DNA of 39,966 nucleotides from a virus. The position numbers and the translations under genes were made by a program. The stretch covers positions 1 to 39,966 of IMG/VR virus record IMGVR_UViG_3300048839_000162, one strand, 5' to 3'. Below, one piece after another: positions 14,299 to 22,041 of the stretch (positions are counted from its first letter, which is position 1; each line of letters starts with the position of its first letter). The notes beneath the pieces were generated by a model. It saw nothing but the letters and a program-made list of their open reading frames with translations, had not been told where the DNA came from and searched no databases.

Positions 14299-14871
14299 TC
14301 AGCCCTCCGGGTTCGGCAGTAACGGCGCGCTGGTGTCGATGGATTCGATCAGCCGCCCCGTTCGGTTGAGTGGCCGCGCTTTGTTGAGCACGCCGGTCGG
14401 GTCGGACTGCGACGCCACCAGTCTGGGGTCGCGCTGGTCGCCCAGTTGCCCCGCGACAGCGTGCCGCGTGACCGTCTCGCTGATGTGCGCCAGTACCGCC
14501 TGTCGCAGCGCGTTCGCGCTCAGTCCGGGGTCGAGCTGGATGGTGTGCGTGTTGCGGTACGGCGGACTGGCCGGGTTGGCGATGGCGTCCGCCTCGGACG
14601 CCCACACGTCATACAGGCACACCAACAGATTCGTCGCCGTACTGTGCGCCCCGGCGATCCCGACATACAGCCAGTAAGACGGATCGTAGCGCAACTCATA
14701 CCCGCCCCACTGGTCCTCAGGCGGCACCGGCGAGAGCGCACCGAGTGCCGCCTCCAGCGATCGGACGATGCCGGGGAAGCGCGCTACCTGCTGTGGCGGG
14801 TTGAAGATCGTCACGATTCCCCCGGCGTCGCGGCTGGCGGTGCGCACCAGCCGCGTCTGCGCGATAAACAT
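14299..14871 (-). CDS. Phage protein of unknown function
   Basis: 190 residues from ATG 14869-14871, preceded by a purine-rich GGGGGAA; the longer frame to 14973 overlaps the upstream gene without reason. The sequence (IVRSLEAALGALSPVPPEDQ, then GYELRYDPSYWLYVGIAG) suggests a mixed alpha/beta domain, with a helical centre (LSANALRQAVLAHISETVTR). Position suggests a tip or accessory virion protein. Not recognised. Confidence 0.55.
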   Translation of the reverse strand: MFIAQTRLVRTASRDAGGIVTIFNPPQQVARFPGIVRSLEAALGALSPVPPEDQWGGYELRYDPSYWLYVGIAGAHSTATNLLVCLYDVWASEADAIANPASPPYRNTHTIQLDPGLSANALRQAVLAHISETVTRHAVAGQLGDQRDPRLVASQSDPTGVLNKARPLNRTGRLIESIDTSAPLLPNPEG

Positions 14872-14884
14872 GGTGTTCCCCCGC

Positions 14885-15808
14885 TCAGTTGACCGGATCG
14901 ACGCTGCCGTCAGCTTCGTAGTCGCGCGACTTGATGAACGAGATGCGGCTGACGCCGAACTCGACACGGGCATCGTCAGCGAACAGCGCCCGCAGGTCTT
15001 CCGGCATCCGGTGCGGGTAGACGATCCAGTCCATCAGCCGGTAGCTGCCATCACCGCCAAGCACGCGTCCGTCGAACGCCTGATACCGCTGGCAGATCGT
15101 CCATCCGGTGTCGAAGATGCGGCTGCCGGGCGTCGAGTACCACGTTTCGCAGCCGTCGCTGGCGCTGCGTTCGCCCAGCACGATCGGCCGCTGGCCGTCG
15201 TCGTCTGTCATCTCACGGGTTGGCGCTGTGCAGGGTTGCGCGAAACAGAGCACGCCCTCCTCATAGTGGACATAGCCGGTATCGGGGTCGCGCAACCAGA
15301 GCTGGTAGTCGTGGTCGCCGTGGGATCGTGCGGCCTCGGTCGCGACAATGTGGGCGATGAAGTAGGACTCAACGCCGCCGGGCGACACGTCGTAGACGCC
15401 CTTGTAGCCGGTGTGCGACTCGCGGGTTTGGCTGAACGCGCCGGTCGCCCAGTCGGGTGGCGCGTCACCATGCTCGTGGCGATTGAGGCTATCGTGCGCG
15501 CCGGGGGCGTGCCATCCAGGTACGACATCTGGAGGTGTCGTTGGCATCGGCATATCGTGCGTCGGCGTTGCGGTCGGTTCCGCTGTTGCGGTTGGCGTGG
15601 CGGTAGCAACGGCGGCCGGGCAGAACACGTCGCGGCGGTTGGTATGGAGATGGTTTCTCGGCACAGAGCCATCGGCGCAGACGATCGGCTGCACGTCGCC
15701 GGGTGCCAGCGTCAGGGTCGGCTTGGTCGGTGCGTGGCTCGATGCCACCAGCAGTGAGCCGGAGAGCATCGCCAGCATTGCAAGGGTGATCAGGATGATG
15801 CGCTTCAT
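14885..15808 (-). CDS. Secreted phage-encoded protein with signal peptide
   Basis: 307 residues. A classical signal peptide (MKRIILITLAMLAMLSGSLL, cleavage likely after about residue 26) is followed by a short domain, a Thr/Pro linker (about 68-92, ATPTATAEPTATPT) and a C-terminal domain of about 200 residues. That domain has His-rich motifs (RHEHGDAPPDW; HGDHDYQLWL) and four cysteines. It resembles exported proteins of Chloroflexota in linker style and motifs. Carried inside the late operon, it could be an accessory gene altering the host envelope or coating released virions. Enzymatic role unknown. Confidence 0.6.
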   Translation of the reverse strand: MKRIILITLAMLAMLSGSLLVASSHAPTKPTLTLAPGDVQPIVCADGSVPRNHLHTNRRDVFCPAAVATATPTATAEPTATPTHDMPMPTTPPDVVPGWHAPGAHDSLNRHEHGDAPPDWATGAFSQTRESHTGYKGVYDVSPGGVESYFIAHIVATEAARSHGDHDYQLWLRDPDTGYVHYEEGVLCFAQPCTAPTREMTDDDGQRPIVLGERSASDGCETWYSTPGSRIFDTGWTICQRYQAFDGRVLGGDGSYRLMDWIVYPHRMPEDLRALFADDARVEFGVSRISFIKSRDYEADGSVDPVN

Positions 15809-16116
15809 GCTCGCCTCCGGTCATGCTGTTCGACAACGCGGCGCAGCTTCTCGATCTCGGCATCGGAGAGCGCGCCGTCAGGGACGAGGATCTGATCTGG
15901 GCCGGCGTCATCGCCACGCAGCTCGTAGCGTCGTTCGGCTGACTGCGCCTCGATGGCGTCGACCTGTGCGTGCAGGTCGGTCTTGCGGTCGCGGAGTTCC
16001 ACGATCTGCCGGTCAATCTCGGTCATCTCGGCATGGAGCGGTGCCTCTTCGGCAGCGGCCCACGCTTCGACCTCAGCCGGAGTGGTGCAGTCGTCGATCG
16101 TCTGTGTCTTCGCCAT
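15805..16116 (-). CDS. Coiled-coil protein
   Basis: 103 residues from ATG 16114-16116, with AAGGGA upstream. Almost entirely helical and charged, with a heptad-like stretch (EMTEIDRQIVELRDRKTDLH) at residues 30-60 and a second helix near the end (LSDAEIEKLRRVVEQHDR). Coupled by ATGA to the secreted protein gene. Could be a trimerisation or chaperone component for tip proteins. Confidence 0.6.
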   Translation of the reverse strand: MAKTQTIDDCTTPAEVEAWAAAEEAPLHAEMTEIDRQIVELRDRKTDLHAQVDAIEAQSAERRYELRGDDAGPDQILVPDGALSDAEIEKLRRVVEQHDRRRA

Positions 16117-16145
16117 GTCGTGAGTCCCTTTCAGGCTATGCCATA

Positions 16146-16568
16146 TCAGGCAAGGTCGAACCAGCCACTCGCATTGACACTTCCGGTCAGGTTGCCGCCG
16201 TTGGTCGCCTGGCTGAATCCGTCGTAATTGGCGACGAGTGGGCTGGTCGTGTCAGTGCCGGTGTGCTTGTACATCTGGAGTTGCGTGATCGTGTTGCCGG
16301 TCGTGACGCTGGTCCATGTCGCATCGTCACTGTCGAACGTACCGTCGGTGTCCACCGCCTCACCTGTGAGCGTGGCCGTGTGGCCGGAAGCCGGAGCGTT
16401 CGACGCGATAACGATGTCGTTCAGGAAGTCGTGAGCAAGGTTACGGGAGTAGCCACTTGTGAGCACGACGACTCTGATGTCGTCGGTGTTCATGTCGATC
16501 CCGCCGTTGCCATCCATGTTCGGATCGAGGATTCGTTGCAAAAACGGCGTGTTGAAGGCTGCTGCCAT
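16146..16568 (-). CDS. Phage virion-associated structural protein
   Basis: 140 residues, TGATG-coupled to the gene upstream. The layout (Asp/Asn-rich start with IDMNTDDIRVVVLTSGY, then EAVDTDGTFDSDDATWTSV, then SPLVANYDGFSQATNGGNLT) matches small virion proteins found near tail or lysis genes in many phages. It may be a tip, fibre-base or decoration protein. Confidence 0.6.
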   Translation of the reverse strand: MAAAFNTPFLQRILDPNMDGNGGIDMNTDDIRVVVLTSGYSRNLAHDFLNDIVIASNAPASGHTATLTGEAVDTDGTFDSDDATWTSVTTGNTITQLQMYKHTGTDTTSPLVANYDGFSQATNGGNLTGSVNASGWFDLA

Positions 16569-16879
16569 CAGTCTCGTCCTTTCAATGGGTCATAGGTGAA
16601 GCCGCGCCAGTGCGCGCCTCGTTCCAGCATCCATCTGAGAATCAGTCCCGTTGTCGCCTCCAATCGGCTCGTGTCGAGTTGTGATCGGTGAATCGTCATC
16701 ATCATCTCGGCAGGACTGTCCGCGCCCAGGAGCAGCAGCGTCCGTGTGTCACCGTCGTCCTGCCACGACAGGGTGAAGTCGTAGACCGCCGCGATGCGCT
16801 GGCACTCCATCCACCCCGCGTGCGCGAACCAGCGCGCTGCCGTGTTCTGCTGTGGTGCGGCCAGATGCGGGATGCTCAC
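16568..16879 (-). CDS. Unknown late protein starting with an IPHLA motif
   Basis: 103 residues, coupled by overlaps on both sides (ATGA with the holin gene, TGATG with the next). The N-terminus MSIPHLAAPQQ matches the repeat unit of the tip protein at 12669-14297, and the DNA shares a 17-bp identical block. The rest (VYDFTLSWQDDGDTRTLLLL) is alpha/beta. Function unknown. Confidence 0.6.
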   Translation of the reverse strand: MSIPHLAAPQQNTAARWFAHAGWMECQRIAAVYDFTLSWQDDGDTRTLLLLGADSPAEMMMTIHRSQLDTSRLEATTGLILRWMLERGAHWRGFTYDPLKGRD

Positions 16880-17298
16880 GCCGTTGCCTCCGAATCGGTT
16901 GCCGGTTTCCGTCGCGTCGTGCGCTTCGGCTTCGTCGGAACATCGAGGCCGGCCGCGTTCATCAGCCGCACCGCCTCTTCGATCAACTTGTCGGCGTCGC
17001 TCTTCGGCAAGTCGATGCCGCGCTCGTTCGCCAGCTTGTACAGCCAGGCTGCGGCCGCTTCGCGCTTGGCCTCACCCTTTGCGCCGGCGAACTGCTGTTC
17101 CGCCCACAACACCGCCGACTGCGCCAGTTGCTTCCCGGTTTCGACGTGGTTGGCGTGACCGGCCGCGATGGCCTTCTGCTCCTCTGCCGCCAGCCACGTC
17201 TTGACCTTCGGCGTCAGGTAGACGGTGACGAACGTCGTCGCCAGTGCGAGGACGGCGAGGGCAAACTGAACGAGCGCGCCGCTTAGTTCCTGGTCCAT
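16876..17298 (-). CDS. LL-H-type phage holin
   Basis: 140 residues. One N-terminal transmembrane helix (about 8-27, LVQFALAVLALATTFVTVYL) is followed by a long helical cytoplasmic part with Ala/Lys/Glu heptads, and NERGIDLPKSDADKLIEEAV with RLMNAAG near the end. This is the layout of the phage LL-H holin family, which permeabilises the membrane to time lysis. The ATG lies within the end of the 41-residue gene upstream. It sits downstream of the endolysin, so holin and lysin are separated by two tiny genes. Confidence 0.8.
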   Translation of the reverse strand: MDQELSGALVQFALAVLALATTFVTVYLTPKVKTWLAAEEQKAIAAGHANHVETGKQLAQSAVLWAEQQFAGAKGEAKREAAAAWLYKLANERGIDLPKSDADKLIEEAVRLMNAAGLDVPTKPKRTTRRKPATDSEATA

Positions 17299-17408
17299 TC
17301 TGTCAACCTGCCTCGTCTATACAGCCAGCGCAGCAACGTGAGTCGGAGCATCTGTCGTTCGGTGAACATCTCGCGATACGTGACCTTGCGGAACGTCGCC
17401 TTGCCCAT
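17283..17408 (-). CDS. 41-residue basic protein in lysis cassette
   Basis: ATG 17406-17408 overlaps the preceding TGA (TGATG), and the gene runs 16 bases into the holin gene. The sequence is very basic (MGKATFRKVTYREMFTERQM, then LRWLYRRGRLTEW). Coupling on both sides supports translation. It could modulate the holin, but there is no family evidence. Confidence 0.5.
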   Translation of the reverse strand: MGKATFRKVTYREMFTERQMLRLTLLRWLYRRGRLTEWTRN

Positions 17409-17500
17409 CACGCGGCTCCAATCACGATCGACACGAGTAGCGCAACGGTGAAGGCCACACCGATAATGGCGATGGCGATGATCGGCAGGCGGTCTCTCAT
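17408..17500 (-). CDS. 30-residue single-span membrane peptide
   Basis: ATG 17498-17500 overlaps the endolysin stop (ATGA); TGA at 17408-17410 overlaps the next ATG. The peptide is almost one membrane helix (RLPIIAIAIIGVAFTVALLV) after Met-Arg-Asp. Tiny membrane proteins here are typical accessory holin or antiholin candidates. Confidence 0.5.
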   Translation of the reverse strand: MRDRLPIIAIAIIGVAFTVALLVSIVIGAA

Positions 17501-19014
17501 GGCCGTATCCGCTCCAGACTCTCGCGACCCACCAGCCCGAGCGTCAGGCTGCCGTCTCTGTGAAGCTCATAGCGTTGTCTCTCTGTGAACTGCACCACCA
17601 GCGTCTCGCCGTGCTCGTTGACCCACCCGAACGCCTCCGAGATGACCCAGCCGGTCACTTCCAGCGGCAACCCGGCCATGTAGACCGCGAACTGCTTCGG
17701 CATCCAGAACTTTCCCTTTGGGTTGTCCTTGCGCGGGTCAGGGACGGTGCTGCCGGGCGGCAGGTTCGGCCAGTCATCGGCCGGTGGTGGCGGCTGTGGC
17801 GCGGGCTTCAACCCGAACCATGTCGCCAACGTGTCGGCAATCGCCGCCGATGCGTCTGAGACGAACGCAGGACGCCCCCAGAGCGCCATATCGGCCGGAC
17901 TGGTATGCGCCCCCACTTCGATGATGAAGCGCGTACAGGTGGCCTTGTGGCGCGCCGTGACGCTGAACACGCCGAGCCGGTGGCCCTGTCCACCCACGCC
18001 GGTCTGCTGTTCGCTCATCGTGCCGTTGCCGCGTAGCGGGATGCCGGTTCGATCACGGACGGCCTGCGCCAGTGCCGGACCCAACGTGTCGCGCACGTCG
18101 GTGTCAACGTCGTTGCCCCAGTCGGGGTAGATGACGAACACGCCACGGCCACGGTCGCTGGCGTTGTTGCCCTCGGTGTGGATCTCGAAGAACACGTCAT
18201 CATCGGCCGTGACCTGTGCGGCGACATCGGCCAGCCCACCGGGGTACTCGCCGCGTCCCTCGTCCGGAGTGATGACGCGGACCTCAAAGCCGCGTTCCCT
18301 GAGCGCAGCGGCGACGGCCGGCGTCAGTTTGCCGGTGTTGGCATGTTCGGTCGCGTTGCCGCCGCTCGTGTTGTGATGACCGGCGGCCAGCGCGATCCGT
18401 GGCTTCGGTGTTGGCATCGGCTGCCCTCCTGGTTGCGCGAGGACGCGGTTGGCCTTCGCGACACACGCACGCGCATAGCCGTTATCGAGCGTCCCAACCG
18501 GCAGCGAGAGCGTGTGCGCCCAGCGCCCATTCGTGAAGTCGCCCCACGTTTTGACCGTGCCGCCGTGACCGGCATCAAGCACGTTCTGGTGCCGACCGCT
18601 GGCGTTCACGTACTGGCGCAGATGCTCCGGCCAGTTGGCGACATCGCCCCATGTGTACGCGGCCTGATGTGCGCAGACGGCCAGTACGCCGGCGTCGATC
18701 GAGTCATAGCCGCGCCCGGTGACACCACCCGTCGCGCCGAGTCCCGCGAAGTTGTGAGAGCCGAACGGCACATCGCCCGTGTAGCGCAGATGGTTGGTCT
18801 CATGGTTGGCGCGGCCGATCTGTCCGGCAGTACGGAACCCGAACACGTCGGTCCAGTGAATCCACGACTTCGCGTACTGCACCAGTTCCGCGTCGGTGTA
18901 GCGCGTGCGTTGCGGCCAGTTGGGATTGACCGGCGCGTCAAGCACCGACGCGATGATCTGCGATGCGGTGCAGTCAACCGGGCCTTCGATGGTGGTGCTG
19001 AGTGCGTAGCTCAT
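17497..19014 (-). CDS. lysA: Two-domain endolysin (glucosaminidase-like plus amidase)
   Basis: 505 residues. Residues 1-150 look like a glucosaminidase or lysozyme-like domain with candidate catalytic Glu72 (NHETNHLRYTG) and the SHNFAGLGATG motif. After a Pro linker (about 196-205), residues 206-400 match zinc N-acetylmuramoyl-L-alanine amidase (Amidase_3): AGHHN (His213/214), EHANTGKL (Glu224), EIHTEG (His279) and IIEVGAHT (catalytic Glu366). A second Pro-rich linker leads to a C-terminal domain (about 415-505) that may bind the wall. No signal peptide, so export depends on a holin. TGATG couples it to the methyltransferase gene. Confidence 0.85.
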   Translation of the reverse strand: MSYALSTTIEGPVDCTASQIIASVLDAPVNPNWPQRTRYTDAELVQYAKSWIHWTDVFGFRTAGQIGRANHETNHLRYTGDVPFGSHNFAGLGATGGVTGRGYDSIDAGVLAVCAHQAAYTWGDVANWPEHLRQYVNASGRHQNVLDAGHGGTVKTWGDFTNGRWAHTLSLPVGTLDNGYARACVAKANRVLAQPGGQPMPTPKPRIALAAGHHNTSGGNATEHANTGKLTPAVAAALRERGFEVRVITPDEGRGEYPGGLADVAAQVTADDDVFFEIHTEGNNASDRGRGVFVIYPDWGNDVDTDVRDTLGPALAQAVRDRTGIPLRGNGTMSEQQTGVGGQGHRLGVFSVTARHKATCTRFIIEVGAHTSPADMALWGRPAFVSDASAAIADTLATWFGLKPAPQPPPPADDWPNLPPGSTVPDPRKDNPKGKFWMPKQFAVYMAGLPLEVTGWVISEAFGWVNEHGETLVVQFTERQRYELHRDGSLTLGLVGRESLERIRP

Positions 19015-19682
19015 CAGCCTGCCGCCATCTCTAGCGGCAACACCGCCTGCTGGAGTCGCTTGGCGGCGATCTCGCAGTAGCGTTCTTCCAGTTCGATGCC
19101 GATGGCGCGACGGCCCTCTAGATATGCAGCGAGAAGGGTCGAACCGCTACCCATGAACGGGTCGAGGATGACGCCTTCAGGGCATCGCTGGATCAGCGAG
19201 CGAAGCAATCGCAAGGGCTTCGTGTGGGGGTGTCCTGTCTCCTGGCAAACCTGTTTCATGCTTGTATGGCCGCTGGGGATGACCGAACTCCATCGAACGG
19301 GATGCTTCGGCCACGGCCCCACGAGGAAGATTGGCTCAACATCTCGACGGTATCCAGTCGTTGAACCTACGACTCCCGCATCCGGTGGTTTTTGCCAGAC
19401 CATGATGTGCTTGATGTTCGCAGGGAATGGTGCGTAGAACGAGCCGAAGACAATCGCCGGTAGATGCTGAAGCGCCAGCAACACTTCGTCGCGAACAGAC
19501 GTGTCCTTATCGTTGGCAATCCCCGGATGTGCCTTGCTCGCTCGCGCGGCGTTCACGCCGCGCGACCATCCGATGCCATACGGCGGATCAGTTACTATCA
19601 CGTCGGCTTGGATGCTCGACAACACCTCGCGACAATCGCCGTGGTAGATCACGATTCCGTCACGCTCGAAATACGGTTTCAT
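19014..19682 (-). CDS. DNA methyltransferase (DPPY type) inside the lysis cassette
   Basis: 222 residues from ATG 19680-19682 (ATGA overlap with the holin-like gene). The catalytic motif DPPY is at 32-35 and the SAM motif DPFMGSG at 174-180, a compact beta-class enzyme without a long target-recognition insert, likely N6-adenine. It is unrelated in detail to the SPPY enzyme at 149-1204. Late expression just before lysis would fit modification of progeny DNA before or during packaging, but it could also be an inserted accessory gene. Confidence 0.88.
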   Translation of the reverse strand: MKPYFERDGIVIYHGDCREVLSSIQADVIVTDPPYGIGWSRGVNAARASKAHPGIANDKDTSVRDEVLLALQHLPAIVFGSFYAPFPANIKHIMVWQKPPDAGVVGSTTGYRRDVEPIFLVGPWPKHPVRWSSVIPSGHTSMKQVCQETGHPHTKPLRLLRSLIQRCPEGVILDPFMGSGSTLLAAYLEGRRAIGIELEERYCEIAAKRLQQAVLPLEMAAG

Positions 19683-19831
19683 ATCGCCCCCACTCGAATG
19701 GCGACGATCAGCAGCGCGGCCACCAGCACGACGACGCTGTACACGCGCATATCCCTGCCGACGCCGGCAAGGCTCAGAATCGCGGCTGCCACGATGAAGA
19801 GCAGCAACAGGTTGATCGCCGAACCGTTCAT
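19679..19831 (-). CDS. 50-residue two-span holin-like protein
   Basis: ATG 19829-19831 overlaps the upstream TGA (ATGA). Two hydrophobic helices (about 6-22, INLLLLFIVAAAILSLAG; and 30-48, VYSVVVLVAALLIVAIRVG) flank a short charged turn (GRDMR). Size and topology match class II holins or antiholins, and it lies upstream of the endolysin. Confidence 0.65.
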   Translation of the reverse strand: MNGSAINLLLLFIVAAAILSLAGVGRDMRVYSVVVLVAALLIVAIRVGAI

Positions 19832-20139
19832 CGGTGCCGTTCCTTCCAGCGGTTGCGCCACTCCGCAAAGCCGATGTCGTGTGCCTCGATGACCGCCATC
19901 ACCAGCGCCAGCAACAGCAGCGCGGCGTTCGTCAGAATCGCGTTGGGATCGGTCACCCGCTCGAACGACCACAGCGACCACGAGCGGCCGGTGTAGAGCA
20001 ACGCGATCCGTCCGAAGTAGCTCGCCAGCACGACGCACAGCATCGCGGACGCCTTCTGCCCCATCTGCCACCGCTGGTAGCCGAAGAACACGAACCCGAA
20101 CGCGACGGCCCACTCAACAACAGCGATTGCAGCGTTCAT
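19828..20139 (-). CDS. 103-residue multi-span membrane protein, holin candidate
   Basis: ATG 20137-20139, two bases after the preceding TAG. Three likely membrane segments: about 4-20, 31-48 and 68-86 (TNAALLLLALVMAVIEAHD). The C-terminal end is charged and basic (EWRNRWKERHR), as in class I holins. Together with the neighbouring small membrane genes it makes the lysis cassette unusually rich in holin-like proteins. Confidence 0.6.
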   Translation of the reverse strand: MNAAIAVVEWAVAFGFVFFGYQRWQMGQKASAMLCVVLASYFGRIALLYTGRSWSLWSFERVTDPNAILTNAALLLLALVMAVIEAHDIGFAEWRNRWKERHR

Positions 20140-20141
20140 GG

Positions 20142-20582
20142 CTACCACCATCCCAGGATCTGACCGAGTGTTGAGAACAGCGTCACAATCGGGATGACCC
20201 ACAGCACGATCGCGCGGCCGGTCGTCATCACCTTGCGGAAGTCATCGACCCGTTCCTTGCGTGCCAGCGCGCGATCTTCGGCCAGCGCCTCACGGAACCA
20301 CTGCTTGCCCTCGTCGGTCTCGGTATAGGACTCGATCGCGATGGTGGTCGCTTCCTTGACGGCATCGTTGAACATGGCCTGCATCGTCTTCGTGACCTTG
20401 CTGAGAATGTCGACCGTCATCCGCTCCATGCGGGTCTCGAACGCCGCGACCGTTAGATAGGCCGACAGGTCGCGATGGGTGACGTACTGGCTGCCCTGAT
20501 CGCGCATGGCCTTCACCTCGTCGGCCAATGAGCCGACGACCTCGGTCAGATCCTCCAGTTTGCGTTCGATCTCATGATCCAT
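20142..20582 (-). CDS. Coiled-coil protein with C-terminal membrane anchor (XhlA-like layout)
   Basis: 146 residues from ATG 20580-20582. An N-terminal coiled coil (HEIERKLEDLTEVVGSLADE) and helical middle lead to one C-terminal transmembrane helix (about 124-142, AIVLWVIPIVTLFSTLGQIL). XhlA-type haemolysin proteins have this design and cooperate with holins, though they are usually shorter. An alternative is a membrane-anchored phage factor outside lysis. Confidence 0.6.
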   Translation of the reverse strand: MDHEIERKLEDLTEVVGSLADEVKAMRDQGSQYVTHRDLSAYLTVAAFETRMERMTVDILSKVTKTMQAMFNDAVKEATTIAIESYTETDEGKQWFREALAEDRALARKERVDDFRKVMTTGRAIVLWVIPIVTLFSTLGQILGWW

Positions 20583-20602
20583 CGTCGTCCCTGTTCGACA
20601 CG

Positions 20603-20624
20603 GGGCCGAAACCAGCGTCGGCCC
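20603..20624 (-). terminator. Hairpin before the lysis genes
   Basis: GGGCCGA (20603-20609) and TCGGCCC (20618-20624) make a 7-bp GC-rich stem with an 8-base loop, upstream of the gene at 20142-20582. No T-run follows on the minus strand; a partial terminator or processing site. Confidence 0.4.
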
Positions 20625-20647
20625 GGTCAGCTACCCTCGAAGAGCCT

Positions 20648-20758
20648 CTAGCAGCCGCTGAACAGCCGCAGGATGAACAGCATCACCAGCTCGCCCCGGT
20701 CGTAGCCGTCCAGCCCCCACTCGTAGGCGAGTTGGGCGATCCGTGCGCAGGTATCCAT
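20648..20758 (-). CDS. 36-residue peptide between tail and lysis genes
   Basis: ATG 20756-20758, with AAGGG about ten bases upstream; TAG at 20648-20650. The sequence starts MDTCARIAQLAYEWGLDGYD and ends in a hydrophobic helix (LVMLFILRLF). Codon third positions are G/C-rich as in real genes nearby. Hairpins flank it on both sides. Function unknown. Confidence 0.45.
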   Translation of the reverse strand: MDTCARIAQLAYEWGLDGYDRGELVMLFILRLFSGC

Positions 20759-20782
20759 GTCGAAAGTCCCTTCTATCTGCAC

Positions 20783-20800
20783 ACCCGGCTCGTGCCGGGT
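20783..20800 (-). terminator. Hairpin after the tail operon
   Basis: ACCCGGC (20783-20789) and GCCGGGT (20794-20800) form a 7-bp stem with a 4-base loop, 12 bases after the stop of the Tal-like gene. No U-run follows, so probably partial termination or mRNA stabilisation at the tail/lysis border. Confidence 0.4.
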
Positions 20801-20811
20801 CGATGCCTGAG

Positions 20812-22041
20812 TTACCGCACCCGCTGCCGGGTGTCGCCGTCGCCAAGCACGCGCAGGAGCAACGCGAACTGTTGCGCGATGCTGCCGCCCGACCCGTCCA
20901 GACCGGGACGCCAGGACGGACGCTGCCGCGCTCCCGCGCCACTGACCGCCGTCGAGACGACCGGCCGGACGACTTCCAGATCGAGCATCATCAGTTCGTC
21001 GCCATCGGCCAGCGACCGCGCCAGCACCCGGCAGCGATGCGTCCGGCCGGTGAATCCCGCACGCGGGACGGCCACCTGCACGAAGTCGCGTTCGCGGATA
21101 CTCCAGTGCTCGCTCGTCACGCCGCCGCGAATCGTGATCGTCTCCTGTGACCGGGCTTCGAGTTCACGTTGTGCCGCCGAGGCGCTGCCATCGATGGCGA
21201 TCTGCCCCGGCCAGCCGTCACGGGCCGCGTCACCGCGCCGCGCCGTGTACTGCTCCGGGCCGCTGCCGGCGACGACCTCACTGACGCGGTTCTCAATCGA
21301 GCCGCTGTAGCTCCAGCGATGGAAGTTGCCGTCGGCGATCAGCAGCGTGTCGTAGCGCCGCGCATAGGCCAGTGGTCCACACCAGTTGACCTCGCCGCCG
21401 TTGGTGACATGCACCTCACCGTCCGAGCCGTTCATCAACGCCATCAGGCCGGACCAGGCATCGCCGTTCGGGCTGAACGACTGACCGGCGAGGATGCCGC
21501 CCTCGAATGGTGCGTTCGGCATCGAGAGGTAGCGCACACGATCGACGACTTCACGCAGCAATACCGTCGCGGCGTAGCCTGCCGAGGTGTTGCGAATCTC
21601 GGCCACTCGTTCAACCTGCTGGCGTGTCAGCAACTTGCCGTACTGGTACGCAGTAATGACGATCATCTGTGGGTCGGAGTAGTCCGGTCTTACCGCTATG
21701 CCTGACCACGCGCCGCTGTTGCCTTCAGACAGGATGCGGATGAGACTGCCACCGGACGGCGCGAGATACATACTGTTAGCCGCAGGGCTGTTACGCGGCA
21801 GCCGAATCGTTGCGTCGCCAGACTCACCGGCAGCCAGCGTGACCCAGCGCCGTTCAGCAGGCGCATCCACAACGATGCTGTTCGTGCCTCGGGTGAATTG
21901 CACCCGCGTCAGACTCGTGCGTGCCAGCGGTCCGACCTCAGACGGAGCAGCGTCCATGAGGGCACTCAGGCCGCTGCCGAACAGCGCGTCGTCGCTGTCT
22001 TCCCCGATACCGAGTCCGATCGTGAGGAGTTGGCTGCTCAT
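20812..22041 (-). CDS. Tail-tip / baseplate hub (Tal-like) protein
   Basis: 409 residues, ATGA-coupled to the Dit-like gene. Its place after tape measure and Dit genes is that of the tail-associated lysin or hub protein of siphoviruses. The sequence is beta-rich throughout (ESGDATIRLPRNSPAANSMY, then RTHRCRVLARSLADGDELMM), with a flexible Gly/Ser end. No peptidoglycan hydrolase motif is visible, so a structural hub is more likely than an enzyme. Confidence 0.65.
   Translation of the reverse strand: MSSQLLTIGLGIGEDSDDALFGSGLSALMDAAPSEVGPLARTSLTRVQFTRGTNSIVVDAPAERRWVTLAAGESGDATIRLPRNSPAANSMYLAPSGGSLIRILSEGNSGAWSGIAVRPDYSDPQMIVITAYQYGKLLTRQQVERVAEIRNTSAGYAATVLLREVVDRVRYLSMPNAPFEGGILAGQSFSPNGDAWSGLMALMNGSDGEVHVTNGGEVNWCGPLAYARRYDTLLIADGNFHRWSYSGSIENRVSEVVAGSGPEQYTARRGDAARDGWPGQIAIDGSASAAQRELEARSQETITIRGGVTSEHWSIRERDFVQVAVPRAGFTGRTHRCRVLARSLADGDELMMLDLEVVRPVVSTAVSGAGARQRPSWRPGLDGSGGSIAQQFALLLRVLGDGDTRQRVR

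Noticed and set aside
20631-20942. 103-codon minus ORF
   Set aside because: Arg/Gly/Ala-rich frame overlapping the end of the Tal-like gene; the short 36-codon frame is better supported.
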